Origin: Rana temporaria
Taxonomy: Eukaryota > Chordata > Amphibia > Anura > Ranidae
Length of the DNA: 64,000 bases
Direction of reading: 5' to 3'
Assembly: GCF_905171775.1 (NCBI RefSeq)
Contig: NC_053492.1
Location: forward strand, 326,704,720 to 326,768,719
The notes below the pieces were generated by a model. It searched no databases. It saw only the letters and a program-made list of their open reading frames with translations, and was not told where the DNA came from. Of the stretch, positions 21,247 to 31,189 are shown piece after piece. The position numbers and the translations under genes are program-made. Position 1 is the first letter of the stretch. The number at the start of each line of letters is the position of its first letter.

Positions 21247-22221
21247 AGTGGCAAGGGGACATTAATTACATCTCCATCCCCATCTGGATCTCCACCTAGA
21301 CCCACGAGCAGGCACAGATACAAAAACATCTCATCAGTATCCTTACCCCTGCCAGATATATCAGGAATTAACTTAAAATGTAACCATAAGCATCACACAA
21401 TAAAACAATACTGTACCTTTTTTAAAAACAAATTCCTCCCCACCCCACGCAACCCCCAAAACTTGGGTGCGTTTGATAACCCAAACAAAGCATGACTTAG
21501 TCTCTGGGAGGCAATGCACCAACAGGGCGCCTAGGAGGCACAATAGAGTGCTCGCAAACTAATCAGCAGCTGTGCTGCCTGCTTCTCAAACAGTGTCCGA
21601 TTCATGGGCAGGAAAAAAGAAAAGGAAAAATGTTATGCTTGCGGGAAGAGTTATTCGCCCAGGTAGTACTGGGGGCACATTCTTTTGCAGTGAACCATAA
21701 GAGAATACTTGTAAAGTAAAAAACAGGTACGTATAACTGAGTGTGGATAATAACCCCCCCCCCCCACCAACAGGAAAAAGGGAAGGTTATATCGTAACAG
21801 CAACCTCCCGTTCCCTCCTTGCCTTATAATGGAGGATCAACAATCGATATCCTGTAGAACACCGCCATAGAAACGTGAGAAACCCCCTATTCAGGAGTAT
21901 GGCAAGTTAAAGCGTTCATCGCGATCAGCAGTGGCCGGATAAAGTGCAGCGGGTGATTCCGTACTTCAGTGTCCGCAAGAAGAACATCTCTCTCCAGTAG
22001 AGAATGGGGTAACAATGCATTAGGTAATGTCAAGTAGTCAATAGGTGTGAGCAGGAGTGCACTGTATCGTATAGGAACTCACCCACCAGATAAAGGAAAA
22101 CAGGGAGGCTTGGCTTACATAGACTCAGCGCTAAGCGCAGTTGGCAGCTTCTTCAGGGACTGTAAAAAAGCGGTGAGACTCCCCGACTGTAGCCGGGCAG
22201 GAAAAAGCATACTGTATTTCA
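21247..22221 (-). other. L1-B upstream region, no recognised ORF1
   Basis: About 1 kb upstream of ORF2 on the minus strand. It has a C10 run near 21757 and no open frame resembling an L1 ORF1 coiled coil or RRM. It may be 5' UTR or a decayed ORF1. Confidence 0.45.
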
Positions 22222-22848
22222 GGCCCCTATGGTGCAGGGCCATTTTCACTTGATCAAATGATTTGCGGAAAAATCTGGCCCCTATGGTGCAGGGCCATTT
22301 TCACTTGATCAAATGATTTGCGGAAAAATTCAAATTTAAATTAGGCGCGCTCCCGCGCCGGACCTACTGCGCATGCTCTGTTTTGAAATTCCCGCCGTGC
22401 TTTGCGCGAAGTGACGTTTTTTTTGAACGGCGACATGCGTAGCGTACTTTCGTATTCCCGGACGTCTTACGCAAGAAAAATGTTTTTAAATTTGACGCGG
22501 GAACGACGGCCATACTTTAACATGGGCTGTGTAAAGTTAGGGCAGGTAAAACGACGACTAACTTTGCGACGGGAAACTAGACTAGCAACGACGTAACAAA
22601 CGCGAAAAACCGTTGTGGATCGCCGTAAAACCTCATTTGCATACCCAACGCTGGAATACGACGCAAACTCCACCCAGCGGCGGCCGAGGTACTGCATCCT
22701 AAGATCCGACGGTGTAAGACAATTACACCTGTCGGATCTAAGGGCTATCTATGCGTAACTAATTCTATGAATCAGTCGCATAGATACTCAGAGATACGAC
22801 GGCGTTTCAGAGAAACGCCGTCGTATCTCTTCTGTGAATCTGGCCCTT
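22222..22848. repeat. CpG-rich MITE with perfect 18-bp hairpin
   Basis: The right end reads tctgtgaatctggccc at 22831-22846, matching in inverted form the gccagattcac end of the element at 35915. Near it is an exact stem GAGATACGACGGCGTTTC / its complement at 22791-22808 and 22812-22829 with a 3-base loop. A second stem lies around 22702-22740. The left part contains two tandem copies (about 22223-22330) of a 60-bp unit ggcccctatggtgcaggg...gcggaaaaat. No coding. Confidence 0.75.
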
Positions 22849-22849
22849 A

Positions 22850-23578
22850 ATGCCTATACAACAGCCTTCATTTAGGCAATGGAAGGAATATATGCAACTA
22901 TTGTCTTTGTTGTCCTCTATTCCCTTAAACACATTTTTTGACAGAGATTTAAATCTGTTTGAGTCCATCTAGACCAAAACATGTTTTATCAGCAATATAT
23001 AAGATTCTTATTGTAAAAAATCATCCTGAGCTCCCAAAATTTACAAATAAATGGGAATGTGATCTTAAATGTTCAAATTGGAGCAGCAGAGTGGGAAAAG
23101 TCTTTTACCCTCACACATTGTCATTGGCAACTAAATCCCAAGAGACAAGCTATAAGCTTGTTTCTCGCTGGCATCGACACCCAACATCTTTACAGCACAT
23201 ATTTCCAGACGCATCAGATAAATGTTGGCGATGTCATTCTTCCAAGGGATCATTGTTACACATTGTGACAGGATCATGCCGCTGTATACTACAGTTACAG
23301 GGGAGGTAATCCCCAATAAACCGCAAATTACCCGGTTGTCCATCAGGCTCATATAAAAATATCAAAAAAGGGTCTGCTTAGACATTGGATGATAGCTGCG
23401 AGATTGTATTGTTCGCCAATGGCGCGGAACAACCAATCCCTATCATTGAATGAATGGGTGGTGGAAATGGACCATACTGAGAAGATGGAGACCGTCCTGG
23501 CATATGAATTGGACATACTTGAAAAATGTCAGCAGGTATGGGCCCCCTGGAAGGCCTTCAGGAAATCAACAGAAACCT
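22850..23578 (+). pseudogene. L1-A ORF2 C-terminal part
   Basis: A decayed frame carrying SRWHRHPTSLQHIFPDASDKCWRCHSSKG-type sequence near 23160-23270, with C-x2-C...H...C as in L1 ORF2, and EKCQQVWAPWKAF before the TAG at 23578. Several frame breaks. It resumes L1-A after the L1-B/MITE block; the sequence between APDL (14787) and this point is missing, so some L1-A sequence was deleted. Confidence 0.75.
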
Positions 23579-23771
23579 AGATGGTTAAACGGAAACTAGA
23601 ATAGAAACTAAATATGATCTAATAAGGTTTCAATAGAGGATGTCTGTATGTCAATTTTTTTTTTTTTTTCTTTGGTGGCTGTTTGTTTGATGTTTTGTAT
23701 CAGTTTGTATAATGTATTTGTAAGATGTTTTGATGGTATGATAATACCATTAATGTATGTATATTTGTTAC
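23579..23771 (+). other. L1-A 3' UTR, first part
   Basis: Non-coding AT-rich sequence with a T15 run at 23656, split at 23771/29535 by the hAT. The remaining 50 bp lie at 29535-29584. Confidence 0.7.
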
Positions 23772-24415
23772 TAGAGATGGCCTGGCGGTTCGCCCGGATC
23801 ACGGCAAACTTTGCTTGTTCGTGGTTCGCCGAACCGGTGGACATCTGGCGATATTCGACTATATATATTTGACTCATGACACATCCATCAGGTGGTACAG
23901 GACAGCCAATTGAGACATTTCAGCACATGGACATACCCCCTACCTTATAGATAGACCTGATCTGGTGGCCATTTTACATTCTGCTTTTTGTCAGTGTAGG
24001 GAGAGGTTGCTGTGTGGAGCAGGGACATGCTGTATTGAAACAAATCGCTATCTAAAAGGTCCACAAAAGTCCTTTTAAGGACTGGTATAGGTGTACTATT
24101 GTTTGGTGTGCAGTATATAGGGGTGTAATACACTTATAATATACTTTCTAACATGGAAAGCATATTATAGTGGATTTGTATTGTGCACTGTGCAGCATTG
24201 TGACTGGTGTATTTGGGTACTGCAGAATTTTTTTTTCTGTTTTGCTGCTTTAACTCTGCTACACACAATGACAAACGTTACTGGAAAAAAAGTTTTATAA
24301 CTGGTGCGATAAACCAGTGGCCCCCCAAAACGACAGATTGAAGCGGGGTGTTATATACCTTCTTCCACATATACTGCACTTCTCTAGAGACTTTTGTCAC
24401 AGGGTCATTTAAAAA
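23772..24415 (+). other. hAT 5' non-coding region
   Basis: Terminal repeat followed by AT-rich leader up to the transposase ATG at 24416. No other feature is seen. Confidence 0.7.
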
Positions 24416-27330
24416 ATGACAGGCAGAGGAAGAGGCAGGCCCTTCCGCAGGGGTGGTAGGGATAGAGCAGGAGCACCAAGCCGGAGCCAAAGTGGGAAGT
24501 GGCACAAGGTGCGTTCGATTACGTCAAAGGACGCACCAGACTTGGTTGAGTGGCTCACCACCAACACCACCACCACCACCATATACCCTCTGCTTGAGTC
24601 ACGGGAATTATTTTCTGATCCATCAGAAGACATTTCCGATGCGCAGCCATTCTTGGCATTGGATCAGGAAGAGGAGGTAGCAACAGCCGCCACTCAGCAG
24701 TCTGACAACAGTATCCAGATCAGCCCAAGGAGGTTGGTCCCCGCTGTTGCTGCCTACTCCGAGATCTCTAGTGTTAGTGGTGGGGAAGGCGACGTTGATG
24801 ATGACGTGTCTACAGACATCACGTGGGTGCCCACAAGAGAGGAAGAGGAGGGGAGTTCAGAGGGAGAGATGGATCAGCAGATAGGAAGGAGAAGCAGGCC
24901 GAACTTACATTGCACAGGAGGGCCAAACCAGACTGCTAATGTATCAGGAGCGAGCCATCAACCATGTACGGTCACATCTGGCGCTCCCAGGACACCGGCC
25001 CATGGCTCCACAGTTTGGGCTTTTTTTTAACGGGTCCGCTGCTAACAATAGTGTTGCCATCTGCAGGCTTTGTAGCCAACGCATAAGTCGCGGTAAGCCT
25101 CACTCACCTAGGGACGACCACCTTAAGGGGATCTCCGCTGGAAATGGTCCGCCGGACCGTTTCCAGCGGAGATTCCTCCTCCGGATTTTGATCCGATGGC
25201 TTGTACACACCATCGGATCGAAATCCACGCGGAATACATCCGCGGTGACGTGTCGCGATGACGCGGTGACGTGCGCGACGCTGGAAGGTAAGTACTTCCA
25301 CGCATGCATCGAATCATTACGACGCATGCGAGGGAGGGGAGCGGACGGATTGATCCGGTGAGTCTGTACAGACGACCGGATCAATCCGCTGGACACGATT
25401 CAAGCGGATAGATTTCTTAGCATGCTAAGAAATTTCTATCCGCTTGAAATCGATCGGCCAGACGAATCTCAGCTGATAAATATCTGCTAGGCCGTACAGA
25501 CGACCGGATTTGTCCGCTGGAACTGATCCGCGGATCAATCCCAGCGGATAGATCCGGTCGTGTGTACGAGGCTTTAAGAAGGCACCTGGCCTCCCATCAC
25601 CGAACCCAGTGGAAGCAACGCCATCCGAACCCACAAAGCCACACTCCAGGCTCTCACCCTCCAGCCTCTTCTCCTTCTCCTCTATACTCACAATTGTCCT
25701 CCACTCCACCTTCCATCATGTCATCCTCGCGTTTTTCTGCAAAAAGGCAGGCTTCCGTGGCCCAAATGTTAGATCGTAAAAAACGATGACGTCGGATAAC
25801 CCTCAACTACTGCCAAATAAACTGGTGGACTCAGAGGCCTTTCAAACATTTTTGGCCATTGGAACACCACAATGGAAGGTCCCAGGAAGGAAATATTTCT
25901 CACAGAAGGGCATCCCAGAGCTATATGGCCATGTTCAGTGGCAAGTGAATGTATCTCTGGCACACTCGGTGCCAAGATACATCTGACCACAGACACGTGG
26001 TCTAGCAAACACGGGCAGGGAAGGTATATAACTTTTACTGTCCACTGGGTGAACCTTCTCACGGCCATCAAGCATGTAACCTGTGGCACCCATGTAGATT
26101 TGGTTTTACCGCCACAGATTGCATGCAGGCCTGCCGCCTCTTCTCCTCCATCCTCCCTCTCCTCCTCGGCTGACTCCTCCTTTTCTGATGCTACCGTCTC
26201 TTCCACTGCGCCACCCAAGATCCCCAGAACCTATTCGACATGCCAGGTGAGACATTGCCATGCTGTGCTGCGTCTGTTGTGCCTGGAAGACAAGAGCCAC
26301 ACTGGTCCTGCACTCCTTTCAGCTTTGCGTTCACAGGCAGATCAGTGGCTAACACTGCTCAATTTGACAGTTGGTAAAGTGGTGTGCAACAACCGTGCCA
26401 ATCTGTTGAGCGCGCTGAAACAAGGCAAATTTACACACGTGCCATGCATGGCACACGTCATGAACTTGGTCGTGCAGCGATTTGTTGCCAAATACCCTGG
26501 GGTCCAGGACGTCTTGCGGCAGGCCAGGAAATTCTCCGGCCATTTCAGAAGATCTTACACGGCCATGGCTCGCTTTGCTGACATTCAGCCGCGACACAAC
26601 CTGCCCGTCAGACGTCTTATTTGTGACTGCCCGACGCGATGAAACTCAACCTTGTATATGTTTGATAGGCTGCTCCAGCAGAAACGTGCAGTTAACGACT
26701 ACCTGTACGAACTCTGCAGCAGGACAGGTTCTGGGGAGCTTGTTTTTTTTCACTGCGCAAGTAGCTGCTCATGCGCGACTTGCGCCATTTGATGAGATCA
26801 CCAAACTGGTCAGTTGAAGCCAGGGCACTATCAGTGACATCGTAACTTACTCCTTCTTTCTGGAGCGTGCATTGCGTTGTGTCATTGATGAAGCCGTCGA
26901 CTTGCAGGAGCAGGAAGATGAGGAAGTCGCAATGCTGGATAAATTCCCAGGGGGGCTACTCCACCTGAGACAAGTCAACAACGGGAGTCTGAAGAGGAGT
27001 CAGAGGAGGATGGTGTCGGGGCGGATGAGGAGGAGCAAGAAGAGCATGCTTTAAACCTTTCTGGGATCCCTGGTGTTGTCCGTGGATGGGGGGAGGAGAA
27101 CAAGGACGACATTATCCTGGATGATGAGCAGGAGCCAGGCTACTACACCGCTTCCAGTTTAGTGCAAATGGGGGCCTTCGTGCTCCAGTGCCCCATATAA
27201 AAAGCATAAAGGGCAAGGACCAGTACTGGGTGGCAACGTACTTAGACCCCCGGTACAAACAAAACATGGCGGAAATGTTACCACCATCACAGAGGGCCAT
27301 CAGAATGCAGCACCGATAAGCGCACTCGCC
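24416..27330 (+). pseudogene. hAT transposase, frame-disrupted
   Basis: The first segment from ATG 24416 starts MTGRGRGRPFRRGGRD and has acidic, low-complexity N-terminal sequence. A BED zinc finger follows with ICRLCSQRISRG (about 25055-25090) and, beyond the MITE, RRHLASHH (25578-25601). The catalytic domain shows HLTTDTWSS, with the first Asp at 25992, and MAHVMNLVVQRF (about 26446), the conserved C/H-x-LN-type block. Between them is an S/P-rich insert (26130-26230). The C-terminal part near 26900-27300 is acidic with YLDPRYK-type sequence. Frameshifts occur near 24960, 25030, 25970, 26640 and later. The final hATC dimerisation motif is not clearly present. Confidence 0.85.
25127..25573. 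mobile_element. TTAA-flanked MITE inside the BED finger, 447 bp
   Basis: Bounded by TTAA at 25123-25126 and 25574-25577, the target of piggyBac-type transposons. Removing it and one TTAA gives LGTTTLRRHLASHH, the expected BED finger spacing, which fixes the boundaries. The interior is CpG-rich with repeated ccgctgg/ccggatc phrases and local palindromes (ttagcatgctaa at 25416-25427). The right end cgtgtgtacgaggct resembles the taaagccgcgtacacac left end at 38717. Clear terminal inverted repeats were not seen. Confidence 0.8.
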
Positions 27331-27660
27331 TAGCTCACGACAGTGTTGATTACCTCACATTTCTAAAAATGAATGAGACATGGATCTCGGAGGAATTCAA
27401 CACATGTGACCAGTAAACCATGTTTGATTCAAATTCCTCATGACAGGCCACAAATATCCGCCACCACCCATAACAATTCATGGTCCCTGTCTTAGGTAAA
27501 TACAGCGGCATAAAGGGCCTTTTATGTCAGTTGAATGCCTAATTTTTGGGGCCTGCACTTATTTATCCTATGAATGCCAGCCACAGAATACAAAGTTGTT
27601 TGCTGTCAGGTGAACACCTGTGGGCTAATTTTTGGGGCCTGTAATGGCCGGCATTACTTA
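27331..27660 (+). repeat. hAT 3' region with tandem subterminal repeat, copy 1
   Basis: The block 27566-27658 (atgaatgccagccacagaa...ggcctgtaatgg) is repeated at about 29200-29300 on the other side of the Tc1, so the hAT had a direct repeat of about 95 bp near its 3' end before the Tc1 inserted. No coding. Confidence 0.7.
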
Positions 27661-29190
27661 CAGTGCCTTGCGAAAGTATTCGGCCCCCTTGAACTTTGCG
27701 ACCTTTTGCCACATTTCAGGCTTCAAACATAGATATAAAACTGTAATTTTTTTCTGAAGAATCAACAACAAGTGGGACACAATCATGAAGTGGAACGAAA
27801 TTTATTGGATATTTCAAACGTTTTTAACAAATAAACTGAAAAATTGGGCATGCAAAATTATTCAGCCCCCTTAAGTTAATACTTTGTAGCGCCACCTTTT
27901 GCTGCGATTACAGCTGTAAGTCGCTTGGGGTATGTCTCCATCAGTTTTGCACATCGAGAGACTGAAATTCCTCCTTGCAAAACAGCTCGAGCTCAGTGAG
28001 GTTGGATGGAGAGCGTTTGTGAACAGCAGTTTTCAGTTCTTTCCACAGATTCTCGATTGGATTCAGGTCTGGACTTTGACTTGGCCATTCGAACACCTGG
28101 ATGTTTATTTGTGAACCATTCCATTGTAGATTTTGCTTTATGTTTTGGTTCATTGTCTTGTTGGAAGACAAATCTCCGTCCCAGTCTCAGGTCTTTTGCA
28201 GACTCCATCAGGTTTTCTTCCAGAATGGTCCTGTATTTGGCTCCATCCATCTTCCCATCAATTTTAACCATCTTCCCTGTCCCTGCTGAAGAAAAGCAGG
28301 CCCAAACCATGATGCTGCTACCACCATGTTTGACAGTGGGGATGGTGTGTTCAGGGTGATGAGCTGTGTTTTTACGCCACACAACGTTTTGCATTGTTGC
28401 CAAAAAGTTCGATTTTGGTTTCATCTGACCAGAGCACCTTCTTCCACATGTTTGGTGTGTCTCCCAGGTGGCTTGTGGCAAACTTTAAACTACACTTTTT
28501 ATGGATATCTTTAAGAAATGGCTTTCTTCTTGCCACTCTTCCATAAAGGCCAGATTTGTGCAGTATACAACTGATTGTTGTCCTATGGACAGAGTCTCCC
28601 ACATCAGCTGTAGATCTCTGCAGTTCATCCAGAGTGATCATGGGCCTCTTGGCTGCATCTCTGATCAGTCTTCTCCTTGTATGAGCTGAAAGTTTAGAGG
28701 GACGGCCAGGTCTTCGTAGATTTGCAGTGGTCTGATTCTCGGCTTTAAACTTCTCCACAACAGTATCTCGGACCTGCCTGGTGTGTTCCTTGTTCTTCAT
28801 GATGCTCTCTGCGCTTTAAATGGACCTCTGAGACTATCACAGTGCAGGTGCATTTATACAGAGACTTGATTACACACAGGTGGATTCTATTTATCATCAT
28901 TAGTCATTTAGGTCAACATTGGATCATTCAGAGATCCTCACTCAACTTCTGGAGAGAGTTTGCTACACTGAAAGTAAAGGGGCAGAAAAATTTTGTACGC
29001 CCAATTTTTCAGCTTTTTATTTGTTAAAAAAGTTTGAAATATCCAATAAATGTCATTCCACTTCATGATTGTGTCCTACTTGTTGATGCTTCAAAAAAAA
29101 AAATACAGTTTTATATCTTTATGTTTGAAGCCTGAAATGTGGCAAAAGGTCACAAAGTTCAAAGGGGCCGAATACTTTCGAAAGGCACTG
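27661..29190 (-). mobile_element. Tc1-like transposon inside the hAT, 1,530 bp
   Basis: Ends CAGTGCCTTGCGAAAGTATT at 27661 and aaagtattcgg-type inverse at 29190, flanked by TA at 27659-27660 and 29191-29192. Inverted repeats continue for well over 100 bp (ttgaactttgcgaccttttg, gcttcaaacata). A different family from the Tc1 elements at 16700 and 53677. Confidence 0.95.
27941..28800 (-). pseudogene. Tc1 transposase, truncated HTH and frameshifts
   Basis: The minus strand from ATG 28800 begins MKNKEHTRQVRDTVVEKFKA and passes directly to ENQTTANLRRPGRPSK, so about 25-30 residues of the first helix-turn-helix normally present between these blocks are missing. The second HTH region (RRLIRDAAKRPMITLDELQ) is present. 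Catalytic residues: D1 in LWSDETKIELFG (about 28425), D2 in FQQDNEPKHKA (about 28155), third in SPDLNPIENLWKEL (about 28060). Frame changes near 28400 and 28130. The missing HTH segment alone would impair inverted-repeat binding. Confidence 0.9.
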
Positions 29191-29534
29191 TATGTATCTG
29201 ATGAATGCCTAATGTACCTCCAGCCACAGAATACAAAGTTGTTTGCTGTCAGGTGAACGCCCGTCGGCTCATTTATGGGGCCTGTAATGGCTGACACTTA
29301 CTTCTGCATCTGTTTTTTTGCTTAATACTTCTGGTAGGTCAGTGTCCATGTTGTGGGACTATTTGTACACAGCTAGTAAGTATTTTGTGGCTGCAAATAT
29401 GACCTGCAGGTTTTTAATGTTCGCCTGACATTAAAGTCAATGGGGCCCGCCACGAACTTGCGGTTCGCGAACATTTAATAAAGTTTGCGGTTAGCGTTCG
29501 CGAACCGCCCCGTCAGATGTTCGTCCATCACTAT
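29191..29534 (+). other. hAT 3' end with subterminal repeat copy 2
   Basis: Second copy of the roughly 95-bp direct repeat, then the 3' terminal region with gttcgcgaac palindromes (29466-29475 and 29494-29503) and the terminal TAGTGATGG inverse. Confidence 0.8.
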
Positions 29535-29584
29535 TTGTTACTTGTCTAATAACTTTTCAATAAAACTAAGATTGAAATAAAACG

Positions 29585-29596
29585 GCCATAACCTGT
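29585..29596. repeat. Right target duplication of L1-A (ggccataacctg)
   Basis: Exact match to 12835-12846, following the A-rich L1 tail gaaataaaac. Confidence 0.88.
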
Positions 29597-30425
29597 TTTT
29601 TATTCTGAGGAGTGGGCCACTTATCGTGCCAGATAATGTAGTTGGCCCCTGTAATTAGGTCAAGGACCGTGCCCACATGCCGGAGGTGGTCTTCCCATGT
29701 TTCACTAAAGATGGCAATGTCATCATGGTAGGCACAGACAAAGTTTTGGCAGCCCTGCAGCAACTGATCCACAAAGCCCTGGAAGGTGGCAGGGCCAGTC
29801 TTCATCCCAAAGGGCATGCTGAGAAATTCAAACAGCCCAAAGGGGGTGATGAAGGCGGACCATTTCCTACCATCCCTGGTTAAGAGGATTTGCCAGTAAC
29901 CCTTGCTCAAGTCCAGTGTAGTGACATAGCAGGCCACAAACATACAATCCAGCAGGTCATCTATAGGGGGAATCGGGTAGGCACCGCTAACGGTGTGGTC
30001 ATTAAGTCATCTGTAGTCTACACAAAATAGAATGGTGCCATCTTTCTTGGGAACAATTACAACAGGTGAGGCCCAGGGGCTCTGGGAGGGTTGGATAATT
30101 CCCAGGTCCAACATTCCGTTCAGTTCTTGTTATATGGTGTTCCAGATGGCTTCTGGAACTCGGTAAAGGGCTTGTTGGATGGGCCGGGTTTGCAAGGTTT
30201 CCACATAATGAGTGGTGAGGGTCGTCCTTTCCGGGCCGAGAGAAAAAGATGGGATGGCGGTGGTGCACAACAGTCTTCATCGACATCTGTTATTCCCAGC
30301 TGAGCTGCTGGGGAACCAAGGGTATCTGGTGTACGTCAGCCGAGTAACGCGCTACCTCCAGGAGATTAAGCACGACTTTGTCATCTTCTTTAGAGGGGGC
30401 AGACCAGCAGGACGGTTTCTGTCAT
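29597..30425 (-). pseudogene. Gypsy reverse transcriptase N-terminal half
   Basis: Minus strand: GPERTTLTTHYVET (30240), LNGMLDLGIIQPSQSPWASP (30115), VIVPKKDGTILFCVDYR (30060), YVTTLDLSKGYWQILL (29920), ITPFGLFEFLSMPFGM and AYHDDIAIFSETWEDHL (29710), where the catalytic YxDD reads YHDD. A TAA interrupts at about 30010 and another break lies at about 30130. It ends at KKQVMA at the L1-A insertion point. The stretch near WHDKWPTPQNKK looks shortened compared with normal Gypsy RT. Confidence 0.9.
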
Positions 30426-30740
30426 GGTAGAACTCTATAACTTTCACAAAGACCAAATAATATACATCAATTTGTACTTATTTTTACTAAAGATATGTAG
30501 CAGTATAAATTTCCCTATGTGCAAGATACCGCTGCATATTAAACATACCAGTGTAACCGTGTTTCATGCTTTGTAAATACAACATACAATCTGTAATAAT
30601 TGTTGTATAATGTTATAGGAAATGTATTTAAATTCATACTAAACAAATGTATTAATCTATGTATCTGTTATATATCTGAACTTCTGTATGAGTAAATTAT
30701 ATTATGTTTTTTTTTATATCTTATCCATAGAACCTATTCG
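30426..30740. other. AT-rich unassigned sequence
   Basis: No open frame or repeat recognised. Rich in taaat/tgta phrases. Confidence 0.5.
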
Positions 30741-30960
30741 GTATCCTACTGTGCAATTCTCAAGGCCCCGACAAAGCGGAATTGTCCGCGAAACACGTTG
30801 GCCACATTGCTTTCACTGTTTGGGACCTGCACACCCCAAATTTAAATTTCAAGACTGTAAAGTACTTTTATTGAATTTTTATCTTGTACTGCCTTGTGGC
30901 AGAAAAATAAAAAATGTATCTATTTTTCTACAAATTTATGTATCTGGATTTCATTCTTTA
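30741..30960 (+). repeat. Third element with hammerhead-like motif
   Basis: Contains the ribozyme-like core at 30768-30794, then ttggccacattgc, ctttcactg, and cttttattgaatttttatc. The style matches the insertions at 13456 and 32659. No target duplication could be found, so the ends are uncertain. Confidence 0.5.
30768..30794 (+). ncRNA. Degenerate hammerhead ribozyme-like core
   Basis: The core CCGACAA is followed by a perfect 5-bp stem GCGGA-ATTG-TCCGC (30776-30789) and GAAAC (30790-30794), then acgttgg. In a functional hammerhead the first box is CUGAUGA, so two core positions differ here (U4 and G8 by standard numbering). Likely inactive; the family link is inferred. Confidence 0.5.
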
Positions 30961-30999
30961 CACTCCTCAGAGGCACAATTAAAGTCCCACCCTGTTCCA

Positions 31000-31185
31000 A
31001 CCCCCCCCCCCCCCTTGTTCTGAAACGAAAGAAAGCTCTATTTGTGTGGGAAAAAAGGACAACAATTTCATATGGGTACAGTGTTGCATGACTGAGTAAT
31101 TGTCATTCAAAATGTGAGAGCACCAAAAGCTGAAAATTGGTCTGGTTATGAAGGGGGTTTAAATGCCCAGTTGTCAAGTGGTTAA
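31000..31185. repeat. TTAA-MITE end, same family as 41134-41928
   Basis: gaaagctctatttgtgtgg, gtacagtgttgcatgactgag, aattgtcattca, ctgaaaattgg and the end ttgtcaagtggTTAA match 41780-41928 in order. Only the right portion of the element is present here. Confidence 0.8.
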
Positions 31186-31189
31186 AAGA

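Larger units (their letters stand above)
14788..22221 (-). mobile_element. L1-B: near full-length ORF2 L1 on the minus strand
   Basis: Minus-strand order: endonuclease (21246-20005), RT N-terminal (19353-19026), FADD region (18747-18320), thumb and C-terminal (16697-15341), 3' UTR (15340-14807), and a (TAA)n tail at 14788-14806. It is inserted into L1-A and interrupted by three later insertions: RPL17 retrocopy, hAT MITE and Tc1. No unambiguous target duplication was found for L1-B, and its 5' boundary against the MITE at 22222 is approximate. Confidence 0.85.
23772..29534 (+). mobile_element. hAT transposon with BED-finger transposase, 5.76 kb including insertions
   Basis: It starts TAGAGATGG at 23772 and ends in ccatcacta at 29534 (inverted TAGTGATGG), flanked by perfect 8-bp duplications tttgttac at 23764-23771 and 29535-29542. 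Subterminal ggttcgc/gcgaacc palindromic motifs are present at both ends. It encodes a disrupted hAT transposase and is interrupted by a TTAA MITE (25127-25573) and a Tc1 (27661-29190), so the original was about 3.8 kb. The host site is the L1-A 3' UTR. Confidence 0.95.
12847..29584 (+). mobile_element. L1-A: L1-like LINE carrying nested insertions
   Basis: A single 5'-truncated plus-strand L1 is distributed over 12847-13455, 14109-14787, 22850-23771 and 29535-29584. The pieces run in ORF2 order: RT N-terminal, FADD region, thumb, C-terminal cysteine motif, 3' UTR and tail. The 3' end is AT-rich with AATAAAA at 29559 and gaaataaaa at 29575-29583. Flanking 12-bp duplications prove one integration event into Gypsy. 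Insertions into it are the ribozyme-tagged element (13456-14108), L1-B plus a MITE (14788-22849) and a hAT (23772-29534). Confidence 0.85.
11995..30425 (-). mobile_element. Ty3/Gypsy element split by the 16.7-kb L1-A insertion
   Basis: The two Gypsy pieces 29585-30425 (reverse transcriptase) and 11995-12846 (RNase H and probable 3' LTR) are on the minus strand, in the right order for one element, and meet at the same codon region: both carry ggccataacctg at their broken ends (29585-29596 and 12835-12846). Removing the intervening L1-A joins the KKQVMA block to the FLGTV block expected in Gypsy RT. The 3' end at 11995-12100 has an AATAAA in the minus orientation (12035-12045), consistent with LTR R. 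No 5' LTR, gag or integrase is seen. Confidence 0.85.
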
